The notes beneath the pieces were generated by a model that worked only from the letters and a program-made list of their open reading frames with translations, was not told where the DNA came from and did no database searches. This document shows positions 8,601-17,378 of a stretch of DNA of 28,844 nucleotides, in pieces (within the stretch, counting starts at the first letter, position 1; the number at the start of each line of letters is the position of its first letter). The stretch lies in IMG/VR virus record IMGVR_UViG_3300010885_036040, positions 1 through 28,844 of that record, one strand, 5' to 3'. This DNA is from a virus. The translations under genes were made by a program, and so were the position numbers.

Positions 8601-11600
8601 TTATACAATTGGGTTCTGATCTTGTCCCACACATTCTGTCGATAATTAAATGTATGCAACGTCCATCTACCGCCGGCGGTAGTATCATTAGCAACTACTA
8701 CCGCCTGAGGTCTTACTGTCAATGCCGGGGCTTGAACAAATCCGTTACCTGTATTTTGTATCCTAACAGCAATGATTTGACCTCGACTATCAATACTAGT
8801 TAAAATTTCTGCATCGTCAGAAGAAGCCACAGAAATCTTAGGCGGTAATAGATACCCGTAGCCAGAATCAACTATAGACACACTGTAAATTTTACCATTT
8901 TTAACTGTACAAGTTAATTGTCCCTGTCTATAAGAATTTGTATTAATAGCATTAAGTTGTTCTATATCATCAACTACCTGATCATATTCTCGCTGAGTTT
9001 CATCAGGTATCGATTCATAAGAATTTAATTTATCAAAATTGTAATTGTTAGTGATTTGGTTATTTTTTAAAACATAATTAGAAAAATCTACCAAGTTTCT
9101 TAATGCTTCAATTCTATCTTTAAACAGAGTTTGTTGTGGTCTTATGCCCAATCCGTATCTATTTCTAAATGTCAATTCAGGTGCCGGAACAGATCGTCCA
9201 TATAAGTCCCTACCTAACAAGCTGTCTATCAACTTTTTGTCTAATAATTCAGTAGGCATCGAATGTGAACTGCCTTCTTGCATCAGCATCCATTCGGTAT
9301 GTCTAGGAATTTGATTATTAATTTTATCAAATGCTATGTTGGCAGAAATTCTATTGCCTACTAAAGACGCCTGTACATTGGCAAATGCTATTGAATTAGC
9401 TGAAAGAACTTGAACAAATTTTAATCCATTAGCCAACGGATCTGCAATTAAATTAGCCACCTGTAGAGAACTTAGCCTTCTATTAACCAATCCAGGTACT
9501 GTTGCTTTATTTTTTACCCAGAAATAATAGACATTTTCAAACGCCCCTGTCACAGTGTTAAACACCTGCTTGACCGATATTACTGTATTGTCAGGATACT
9601 TTGGCTGACCACTTATACCTCTAATTAGACCACGTGTAGTATCTGCCTGTGCCGCCCATTCGCTAGGCAACAGGTCAGATTTAACCCATTCATAAATGTC
9701 AATACTGGCTCCAGGAAACAATTTACCCCAATTGTTTTTTCTAAAAACATCATTCCCTTGCTCGTACCAAACATATTTGGCTGTGCTTAAATCCCACCAC
9801 AATTCGCCAACGTGTTCATCTAGCCAATTAGTTTCTGTATCATTATTAGTTGCTGCTAGACCGACAGAATATATAGCCGGATCTGCTGCCAACTTGTATT
9901 TTAATTCTTGTTCTGCAGTCCCAACTATCTTGTTTTTTAATGGATCTACTATATCTAGGTAATCAAGAACTTCTTCATTGAATGTATCAACTAATGCAAT
10001 TCGTTGGAACGGTTTAACATCAACTAATGATTCTTGATTTCTCAATCTATACCAAGAATTTTTAGTAGAATCCTTTTTCTTAAATTGATAAACTTTAGAT
10101 TTATCTTGTATAGTTTGTGTAATATCATTAAACGGGGCTCCAACAAATATGCTATTGTCTGTTGATGCCAACGCTAAACCATATCGACTGCCTTCTAATA
10201 TTTCATCAGGTAGTAGCTCGTCTGCCTGAATAAAGAAGTTGTCAAAATTATTGTAGACATAAACTGCTCCTGAGTCAGGCACAGATGATAAAAATCTTGT
10301 TTCGTTATTATCAAAAGTAGTCTCGCCTAATTTTTTATCAGTATTTTGATAAAATTTCACAATCCTAGATCTATTAGTACCTAACGAACTGATGGTTAAA
10401 TTTTGTTCGTCTTGACTAATTGATATCGCTGACCCAAATCGTAAGTTGGTGTTTACTAAGGGGTTACCTAATATTTGAGACAGCACATAGGTACCAGAGC
10501 TGTTTGCGGTGTAGACCGCAACCTTACCAATAGTACCTATATAAGATTGCGATCTAATTGAAGAAACAAATATAAATTCTCCGCTTGATGAAACTTCTAC
10601 AGTATATCCAAATTCATCATTTACATCAAATGGTGAATAGAGGGTCTGTTTCCAAAATAGATTTTTATCAAATATTTGAACAATTCCAGATGACCCCGAA
10701 CTATAAAACTTAGGAGCACTGATTGCAATAGTATCTCCTGTGCTACTACCCGAAATAGAATAACCCCACAGACTTCCACGATTTAACGATACTGTAGATG
10801 TACTGTTTACTGTGGTTCCTGTAGGATGATTAGTCACAGTGACAGTTGTGCCAAATTTGTCAATATTAAATGCATATACCGTTCCGGTACCAAGGTATGC
10901 ATTACTACCTGGGGCACCAACCAACAATAAAGTTGACGTAGATGCTGCAACCTGGGTAACATAAAGAGAATGACCGAATCTAGAATTAGCATTAGTTGCG
11001 GTCGAATAAGGCTGTGCTAACACTGCTGAAGTTACTTCAGCAGTGTTTTGATCATTCCTACTGCTTATTTTAACTAGCCCTTCTTTGTATAAAGGCCTAG
11101 TAACCCCTGTACCTGTAGATAATACCAATGTCGTGCTAGTAACTGTTGTCGCTCTAATAGCCGAGGCAATTGGAGCTCCGGCAACAAATAAATCTTTTGC
11201 ATTGTCTAATGCTAACGAATATCCAAAATCTGTTGAAGTGTTTGGTTGACAATAATTCTTACCGCCTGTGTTTAGTGCATAATCAAATTTCTTAACAAGA
11301 TTTTCATTAGTAAATTTAGTATAAACCGAAATTTTTCCATAATTAATTGATGTCGCTGACTTATATCCCGGCAAAGAAACTAACACAGTGTTGGAATCTT
11401 TATCTGCAACAATAGCAGCTCCCATGTGTTGACCAAATGGCGTTGGCATACTGGCATAAACTGTACCTGTGTTATAATTTTTTATTTTTTCATAAACTGC
11501 CCATTTTTGATCAATATCTCGATCAATCCACACCTTGCTGTTTTCTGGGAGATTAAAAAGATCTGATGCAGTAGCAAGTGCTGCAAAATCACTGTGTCTA

Positions 11601-14600
11601 GCTGATTCAAATCTGTAAAGACTACCATAAGCCAATAAAGGTTCGTTAAGAATTCCTGCAAGGGCCGAAGCTACAGTAAACTGTCCTACTTCAGGAATAG
11701 CAGTCACTATGTGAATACCGTCAACTTGAGCATTAAATCGAACTACAGAAACTATATCCCCTATCTGTAGATTATGATGAACATTGGTAACAAAAGTGAT
11801 TTCAGCACCAGGGCTACTTACATAAACTCCGGCTATTTTTGCTCGCTGATGTGTATATCTATAAACGTCCCAGTCACCATTTTCTAAGAAACCTAGCCAG
11901 ATCGTGTCACCGTTTTGCAGTATGCTGTTGTTGGCTATATCTAAAAGGCTATTCTTATTGTATGCTGTAGCAGTTACATCATCTGCCCTCACATATCCAG
12001 CCGTGGTCAATTCTAAATTATAGTCATCAAATGTTCCATCAATTGTTGCAAAAGTTGCAGTGGCAATGTAATTTGACGGTGTAATTAATAAGTTAGTTGA
12101 ACTAGTATAATGTATTAACGCTAGTGGATCAGACGGAGCCTTATCAACAAATTCAATAACATAGGGATTTTCTAAATAGAGTCCTTCTTGTAAAGGAAAC
12201 TCAATTTCATTGTAGGTTTCAAAGCCGCCATAATTACCGACCCTAATAGCCCATTCTTCGTTGATTTCAATTGATCCCTGATCTCTGTTTTGACTAGCTT
12301 TTAATATCTTAGACAGTGGATTTTTAGTTCCTTTTTCTCTAATAAAACCTTGATAGAATTTATATTGAGCAATAGGATCTGTAAAGATTTTATTCAAATA
12401 ATTTCTAGGTGTATAACCTATAAGATGCTGAGCTAACTGTTGTTGACTGTAATCAAAATTATCTATGTCTAAACTGTAAAAATCATCAAACTGTGTGATT
12501 TTATAATCAAAGTTAGGCACAAACTGAGGAGTTGGTTTTGACGCTAAAATATCCCATTTGGTAAAATCAAAGGTTTCATCACTGATAATTTGCTGATTAG
12601 CTTCGTAATAAACTCCGTTATATCTTACCACTTTTCCAGGAATATAACTCTTATAAGATTGCCACTCAGTTATCTCTACATTGTCATAGACAAATCCAGG
12701 GCTGGTTAAATCTCCATTCCACCCTTTTGTTCTAAATCCATATAATCGTATTCTTTTTTGCCCGTAACCAGAATCGGGATCATATATAGTGTCATTGAAT
12801 ATGGTAGTATTATTGAACACCATGCCATGCTCTTTTTGCACTGAATTTAATACTGCAAAAAATATTCCTTCTTGTGTGTCTTTGGTCTGTATTGTACATC
12901 CGCTATCTTCTCTAGTGATATCGAAGTTATCTTTAGGAAAACCTTGCCCATCTGCTTTTTGTAAACTATATTCGTAATTTTTAGCAAACAGATTATCTAC
13001 AACAGAATCTTTAAATTTATATTTTAGATAGTCTGCAAAGGGCGATAATGTTATTAGATTACCCTCAGCCCATTTCTGTGTACTCCAATACAGGAATTCT
13101 TTACCGGTAAATTTCCAATCCATCATTTCAGCTAGGTCGGAATTGTATTGATCAAAAATAAATCCCTGGTCCTCTAACCATGCTCCGTAACCTATCAAGA
13201 CGTCATACACTTCTTGAATTGTACTAAACATTGTCCCATAAATTACTTTAGTAACAACTGTTTCAAATCTGCTAGATGTTTGAGCTCTTGCACCACCGGT
13301 GGTGGGCAATCCTGGCAACTGCTGAAATAAATTAGGATCAAATGTAGTCTGTGCATTATGACTGGTTTTAACTCTATAGTATCTTCCGTTGTGCAGAACA
13401 ATCTGCCCTTGTTTATAAAATTTAATAGAATAGGTATTAGCCGTGGTAATCTCAATAGCACTCAGCCCACTATTACCATCGCTAGTAGCTGGTTGCCATA
13501 GATCATAATGTTCTTGTTTTCCACCAACAACAACCGCACCGTCTATAGCACTTTTAATTGGTTGGTAGATATTAAAGAATGGATAATTTCTGTCATAACC
13601 TTTTAGAACAAAATTTCCATTAGCCTTTTGTACTATTACACCCGATATTCTTGCTGATTTTATTGGATTGCTGACATTTAATATTAGACTGTAATCTTCA
13701 GGAGGTAAAATTACACCTGGTTTAGTCGACTGAGGATCAACTGCATTGATCTTTACCTGGAGCTTTTCTTTGCTGGTAAATCCGCCCAACTTATGGAATA
13801 AATTTAAATCTAAGTAGGTCAAATCTTGTGATAATCTTGTTGCATAATCTTGATAGTTTTTTTGCCCTTTCTCTATTACAAAATTTCCAAACCCAGAGGT
13901 TTGTGCGTCATTTACTCCATCTATCAACAGTTTTCTAGGATCAAGATAAAGATTATCTTCTTTATAGACAACTTGCCCTATTGCATTAATAGTAGTTCTG
14001 CTGACGTCAAATAATTTAGAATTGTAATCACTAGGACGTAAAAGAACAGCAGCAATATTCAATGCAAACGGCCAGTAACTGCTGTTTCTCCAAGCGACTT
14101 CAGCGGGACTATAATCTCCAAAAATCCAATCCTCTTTTTGATTTGAAGGTCCTGCATTTGTAACTAAAAATGAATTAAGATCTCTCAAAGCCCCACTAGA
14201 ATTTACAGGGATAATATTCGCTAATCCAGGTCTTTTATATTTGTTCCATGTTCCTTGATATTCACCATTTGCAATATATCCATTTTCTAGATCGATCCAC
14301 ATTTGAGTATTCAAAGATGTATAGGGACCGGCTCCATAACTAGCATTCCACCAAGAAGGCTTAATAGTAAAACCCAACATTTCCCAGGGATGGGTATGAG
14401 GACGATCTGTGTCGTAGAAATATTTAAATACTGCTCTCCATGTTCCGAAGGCAGGTTTACCTAGTAGTGTGTCAGTGGTATTCTTATAATTCCATGTTCT
14501 ATATGTCCCAGCATCATAAGTGTCATTAGTAAAAATATCTACATTATAAACAGATGCCCATTTGGTATAGTCGTGTACCAAAAGATCATTAGCCTGACTA

Positions 14601-17377
14601 ATAGTATAATCTGATTCTCTAAAAGCACCGGGAATTACCGACACCATGTCATAAAGTGTACGATTATATTCTACCTTAATATTGTTGAAAATTCTTTTTT
14701 CAAATTCAAGAATTACATTATCTCTATAATCTCCGTAGGCCTTTATTAGACTGCCATCATGTCCCATTATCATCAACTGAGAACCGTTGGCATATCTATC
14801 ATCAGTAACAAGCCCAGGAACAAATTTTGGGTACAGTCCTAATTTTGTAGGAGTAGAAGGAATAAAACAACCAAGGGTATTTTCATAATAATGAATTTTT
14901 ATAACTGAACCTACAGACAATGTTGTTAAAAAATTCACTGTTCCGTTGGCCAATATGAATTCGTAATCTTGACCCGAAACTAGTTGTACATCATTGACAT
15001 AGATCAATACCGATTTGAAACTTAGACTGCTGAGATCAAATTCAACTCCGATAGGATATTCTGATATATAAGAATTTGTAACTGTAATTTCTCTTATGGT
15101 TTTTACAGCACCATATCCTGCCATGTCAGATCTATAAAAAGATCCTCCAGCAGTATTATTTTGATTAATTTCCGATAGGAGTGTGTCCACTATCGACACA
15201 ATATCAACCTGATCAGTAATAGTGTCCAGTGTTCTAAGGAAATTTAATTTAAATTGATTATACTGTTCCCCTGCAGATCTAATTGAGTCAACAACATTAT
15301 GTTCTTTTTTTCCTAAGAAAATATGTGCAAAACTGATAGGATTTTCATTCGTGATTAATTGTGTTCCGTATTTTGCATAATCATATAAATCTCGAAGATT
15401 GTTTGAGCCAGGGAATTCTCCAACGAAATCACTGTCAAAGAATCTATAAACCATACTAGCTACATGATCAGTTAGCTGGCTAAGTGTTACACTGGCTATT
15501 GGGCCGTTGAGAGGATTATTAGTTAAACTTAAAGGAGGCTCATAATATCCATTGGTGTTAGGAACTTGATCGGTGTTGATTTTTAATAACACAACATCGT
15601 TATCGACTAGGTCATTATCAAAAGAAACAGCTAATGAATTTGCAGTAATGGTCGCAGAAGTTTGTGTTATCTTTGAATTAACAAACGATAGATAAGATGT
15701 AACAGTATTAGTTAATGGAGCATCTAAAGATAATGCGGTTACTGTAGATGTTGATAGACCTATTATCTGAGTTTCTAAAATTGGAATTTGATATTCTTCT
15801 GTTGATCTCCAAACATTGGTTAAAGAATATGTATCAGTATCAACATCATTAATTTTAAGAAACGTTGTAGAAACCAGCTGTGTCTGTCTAACTTTATCTA
15901 CAACAATAGAAAAAGAATCTGTTGAGAAATAGTTTTTAAACAGATAGCTGCCAATTCCTATGGCATTTTGATCTTGTTTAACTGGAAATCCTAGTACAGT
16001 GTCTGCGACACCAGATCCTAAATCATAACCAAATATCTTGTTTCCACTGAAATTGTTTTCATTTGCATTTTTAGTGTAGCTTATTCCGTCGCTGCTAAAA
16101 AGATCAAACAAAGGAAACTCATTCAAAGATTCGTGTTGTTGAGCATACAGCCATTTGTCATCGTCTGCAGAATAGTAAAAACTTTTTCCAGAATAATTAG
16201 TTCCGTAGTTTACAGATATACTATCCAGATCATTAACCCCAGAGTCGATAGTCTCAATCAGATAGATAGCGGAAGTACTGGTAGTAAATCTAACTTCATA
16301 GATTTTATTTCTAATAGTAAGATCGTCAGCATTGTTCAGTACAATTCTATATCCCTGTTGTAATAATTCTCCGTCTACATAATAGCCAAGAGCACCTGCT
16401 ATTGTATCTATATCTGTTGTAGAATTGTCAATAAGATCTATATTTTGAATTCCATTTTTACCAAATTTATATAACTGGATATCTGCTTTAAATTCTACAA
16501 TAGGTCGTTTGGCTTTGTAATTGAATTGATAGACTGGATCAATATCATTTATTATGGATGTTGTATTAATTACATCTCGATGAACCCATCTATTATATCT
16601 AGACCAAGCATTTAGATCTCTACTGGCTCTATTAATTGTGATATACTCTGGAATTAAAGCTACCCTTTCATCTGAATCAAAACCATATTGATCAAATGAC
16701 GAATTATCAAAAGTTTCGTTATAGATCGTAGCTAAAGATCCGTTAACTTCTAATAGGTTGATATCTATTAGTCTAATAGAATTGCCCACACCTTCAACCA
16801 TGTACTCGGTGCCTGATGAAATACTAGTAGTACCCGAGGTAACTGAATTAGTAAACGTAACCTTCATACCATTGCTTAAGGCATAGCCGTTAGGCATGGT
16901 ATATGTAGACCGCCCTATAATATTAGTGCTGGTTGTTATGCTTATGCTATCTGGGCCATTAGGTAACCAGTAGTATTGATCGTAATTGACCAACTTGTCC
17001 CAGTTAATTAAGGGATCATAAGAATAAAATTTTGTCCTAAAAACCCTATCTAAATTGTCAGCATTACCGCCCTGTACTGAAATTTCATTAATTAAATCAT
17101 CGAAGCTGACCACATCTGTAATGTTAGATACAGAGTCTCGAAATACCACTGCCGGCTCTAATTGATAGGCATTTCTTAGAGGAGAAGCAGATGTAATATA
17201 ATTGTCAACAGATGGATCAAAATTAGGAGCTATCTTAGATCCAATAAACCCGTCTATTCTTTCTAACTGGGGTGATTGTATCAACTGATCGATTGTGCTG
17301 GACAAAAATTTTGAATTTTTATCCGATCTGACGTATGCCGGTAAAAAATTTACTGATTTTTTATTTTGTTCAGCCAT
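5627..17377 (-). CDS. Giant multidomain baseplate/tail structural protein in gene 7 position
   Basis: A single uninterrupted 3916-codon frame; T4 gp7 is roughly a quarter of this size. Motifs in order: residues 10-48 (NFLPAYVRSDKNSKFLSSTI, then IDGFIGSKI); about 419-470 (NEFPLFDLFSSDG, IFGYDLGSG, VLGFPV); about 789-830, an IYVNDVQLVSGQDYEF unit; about 1012-1130 (YKRPGL, WIFGDYSPAEVAWR); about 1312-1359 and 1570-1613, two CBM5/12-like segments; about 1520-1565 (TIFNDTIYD, WNGDLTSPGFVYD); about 1980-2420, FG-GAP-like propeller repeats; about 2690-2766, a polar helical block; about 2830-2893 and 3197-3258, GSGYxxAP strand repeats; about 3114, EIKPYHSQIRDF; about 3650-3742, a Calx-beta-like domain; a six-glycine linker near 3747; and a C-terminal domain to 3916. 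No signal peptide or membrane span is seen. The ATG lies 1 base after the gp6 stop, without a Shine-Dalgarno sequence. Several motifs recall giant virion proteins of aquatic myoviruses. Equivalence to gp7 rests on gene order only. Confidence 0.75.
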   Translation of the reverse strand: MAEQNKKSVNFLPAYVRSDKNSKFLSSTIDQLIQSPQLERIDGFIGSKIAPNFDPSVDNYITSASPLRNAYQLEPAVVFRDSVSNITDVVSFDDLINEISVQGGNADNLDRVFRTKFYSYDPLINWDKLVNYDQYYWLPNGPDSISITTSTNIIGRSTYTMPNGYALSNGMKVTFTNSVTSGTTSISSGTEYMVEGVGNSIRLIDINLLEVNGSLATIYNETFDNSSFDQYGFDSDERVALIPEYITINRASRDLNAWSRYNRWVHRDVINTTSIINDIDPVYQFNYKAKRPIVEFKADIQLYKFGKNGIQNIDLIDNSTTDIDTIAGALGYYVDGELLQQGYRIVLNNADDLTIRNKIYEVRFTTSTSAIYLIETIDSGVNDLDSISVNYGTNYSGKSFYYSADDDKWLYAQQHESLNEFPLFDLFSSDGISYTKNANENNFSGNKIFGYDLGSGVADTVLGFPVKQDQNAIGIGSYLFKNYFSTDSFSIVVDKVRQTQLVSTTFLKINDVDTDTYSLTNVWRSTEEYQIPILETQIIGLSTSTVTALSLDAPLTNTVTSYLSFVNSKITQTSATITANSLAVSFDNDLVDNDVVLLKINTDQVPNTNGYYEPPLSLTNNPLNGPIASVTLSQLTDHVASMVYRFFDSDFVGEFPGSNNLRDLYDYAKYGTQLITNENPISFAHIFLGKKEHNVVDSIRSAGEQYNQFKLNFLRTLDTITDQVDIVSIVDTLLSEINQNNTAGGSFYRSDMAGYGAVKTIREITVTNSYISEYPIGVEFDLSSLSFKSVLIYVNDVQLVSGQDYEFILANGTVNFLTTLSVGSVIKIHYYENTLGCFIPSTPTKLGLYPKFVPGLVTDDRYANGSQLMIMGHDGSLIKAYGDYRDNVILEFEKRIFNNIKVEYNRTLYDMVSVIPGAFRESDYTISQANDLLVHDYTKWASVYNVDIFTNDTYDAGTYRTWNYKNTTDTLLGKPAFGTWRAVFKYFYDTDRPHTHPWEMLGFTIKPSWWNASYGAGPYTSLNTQMWIDLENGYIANGEYQGTWNKYKRPGLANIIPVNSSGALRDLNSFLVTNAGPSNQKEDWIFGDYSPAEVAWRNSSYWPFALNIAAVLLRPSDYNSKLFDVSRTTINAIGQVVYKEDNLYLDPRKLLIDGVNDAQTSGFGNFVIEKGQKNYQDYATRLSQDLTYLDLNLFHKLGGFTSKEKLQVKINAVDPQSTKPGVILPPEDYSLILNVSNPIKSARISGVIVQKANGNFVLKGYDRNYPFFNIYQPIKSAIDGAVVVGGKQEHYDLWQPATSDGNSGLSAIEITTANTYSIKFYKQGQIVLHNGRYYRVKTSHNAQTTFDPNLFQQLPGLPTTGGARAQTSSRFETVVTKVIYGTMFSTIQEVYDVLIGYGAWLEDQGFIFDQYNSDLAEMMDWKFTGKEFLYWSTQKWAEGNLITLSPFADYLKYKFKDSVVDNLFAKNYEYSLQKADGQGFPKDNFDITREDSGCTIQTKDTQEGIFFAVLNSVQKEHGMVFNNTTIFNDTIYDPDSGYGQKRIRLYGFRTKGWNGDLTSPGFVYDNVEITEWQSYKSYIPGKVVRYNGVYYEANQQIISDETFDFTKWDILASKPTPQFVPNFDYKITQFDDFYSLDIDNFDYSQQQLAQHLIGYTPRNYLNKIFTDPIAQYKFYQGFIREKGTKNPLSKILKASQNRDQGSIEINEEWAIRVGNYGGFETYNEIEFPLQEGLYLENPYVIEFVDKAPSDPLALIHYTSSTNLLITPSNYIATATFATIDGTFDDYNLELTTAGYVRADDVTATAYNKNSLLDIANNSILQNGDTIWLGFLENGDWDVYRYTHQRAKIAGVYVSSPGAEITFVTNVHHNLQIGDIVSVVRFNAQVDGIHIVTAIPEVGQFTVASALAGILNEPLLAYGSLYRFESARHSDFAALATASDLFNLPENSKVWIDRDIDQKWAVYEKIKNYNTGTVYASMPTPFGQHMGAAIVADKDSNTVLVSLPGYKSATSINYGKISVYTKFTNENLVKKFDYALNTGGKNYCQPNTSTDFGYSLALDNAKDLFVAGAPIASAIRATTVTSTTLVLSTGTGVTRPLYKEGLVKISSRNDQNTAEVTSAVLAQPYSTATNANSRFGHSLYVTQVAASTSTLLLVGAPGSNAYLGTGTVYAFNIDKFGTTVTVTNHPTGTTVNSTSTVSLNRGSLWGYSISGSSTGDTIAISAPKFYSSGSSGIVQIFDKNLFWKQTLYSPFDVNDEFGYTVEVSSSGEFIFVSSIRSQSYIGTIGKVAVYTANSSGTYVLSQILGNPLVNTNLRFGSAISISQDEQNLTISSLGTNRSRIVKFYQNTDKKLGETTFDNNETRFLSSVPDSGAVYVYNNFDNFFIQADELLPDEILEGSRYGLALASTDNSIFVGAPFNDITQTIQDKSKVYQFKKKDSTKNSWYRLRNQESLVDVKPFQRIALVDTFNEEVLDYLDIVDPLKNKIVGTAEQELKYKLAADPAIYSVGLAATNNDTETNWLDEHVGELWWDLSTAKYVWYEQGNDVFRKNNWGKLFPGASIDIYEWVKSDLLPSEWAAQADTTRGLIRGISGQPKYPDNTVISVKQVFNTVTGAFENVYYFWVKNKATVPGLVNRRLSSLQVANLIADPLANGLKFVQVLSANSIAFANVQASLVGNRISANIAFDKINNQIPRHTEWMLMQEGSSHSMPTELLDKKLIDSLLGRDLYGRSVPAPELTFRNRYGLGIRPQQTLFKDRIEALRNLVDFSNYVLKNNQITNNYNFDKLNSYESIPDETQREYDQVVDDIEQLNAINTNSYRQGQLTCTVKNGKIYSVSIVDSGYGYLLPPKISVASSDDAEILTSIDSRGQIIAVRIQNTGNGFVQAPALTVRPQAVVVANDTTAGGRWTLHTFNYRQNVWDKIRTQLYNTPLFWNYVNWTSKEYNQYKSIKYIVDDVYELNSIIDPQPGDYVKIKNIGDTRSAILERISQQLGNFTDYYNIIFSENGTVQIKSSIWDYSTVNYSYDAAPLDEALFDQVPDLELYYILNALKDDIFVNDLKANWNLFFFKALRYALTEQKLLDWAFKTSFIGVKNTTDILSQPVAYSLDTSQYYEEFIKEIKPYHSQIRDFVAAYSNLENARINSTDFDLPPYYNVETEAFNVAELQANAINTATLTSTPLDQYPWKSWADNYTYTLEDILVADPGSGYTQAPTVNIGSGGPDINATAKAYIRNGGVYRIVVTYPGVNFRWSPQITITGGGPYVTANATASAVLSNTVVRKNIVGMKFDRYSVDSEIGNIEVTETFTCDGKTTEFELEWMADPDKLKIFPTLDKKLVLAANYKIVQFSKSGNSNSNKYSKFVFLDTLPKENQIFKITYSKNISLFNAVDRIDTYYNPSSTMPGKYYPLLMTGFEYPGTAIQGLRFNYSTPLGNEYGNYGGGGWDDFVDYYAKAKIVSNVSTSTTTLFLSTTTGIIPGQVINFLNSSTLRVRTDTVVVSVSTATRSIQISAPQYNILRARSTATTVGSAMTIETLTEFHGDYRVGDRVLISGITTSGYDGEYTIDTIYSNSILGVTAYQVLGNTLATITTATVRAYSIISPVYAQTKLLGKYSFNAGYCPVPASTLTAGTYAISVAPSEYTWYLGVPYYSFGTIPSSINEGGSGTFNIITANVSNGTTVYWTIGNVSTTATDFSASYGSFTVNNNTGSFTVSPTADTTTEGFETFVVYLRTLSTSGSIVSTSTSVTINDTSQGGGGGGGIEVAAFAGGTAYVNTFSYWSSNQMNAVPASYAEFQFNTNGTISVAYSSPDSPLYGYVTRYVSTFTNTGTNYDIKVDMRIGDGVQRSSAARTDYYVLGNFESPTSGNSTGWVNLGTQRTIRVELSSGATSGDYVALATTVSIGPTGTATTSTSSYFGIDIGEI

Positions 17378-17378
17378 G

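Noticed and set aside
8664-8682. GC-rich palindrome-like CCGCCGGCGG as a possible terminator or operator
   Set aside because: It lies in the middle of the giant gene, has almost no loop and no U-tract, and is explained by Ala/Gly codons.
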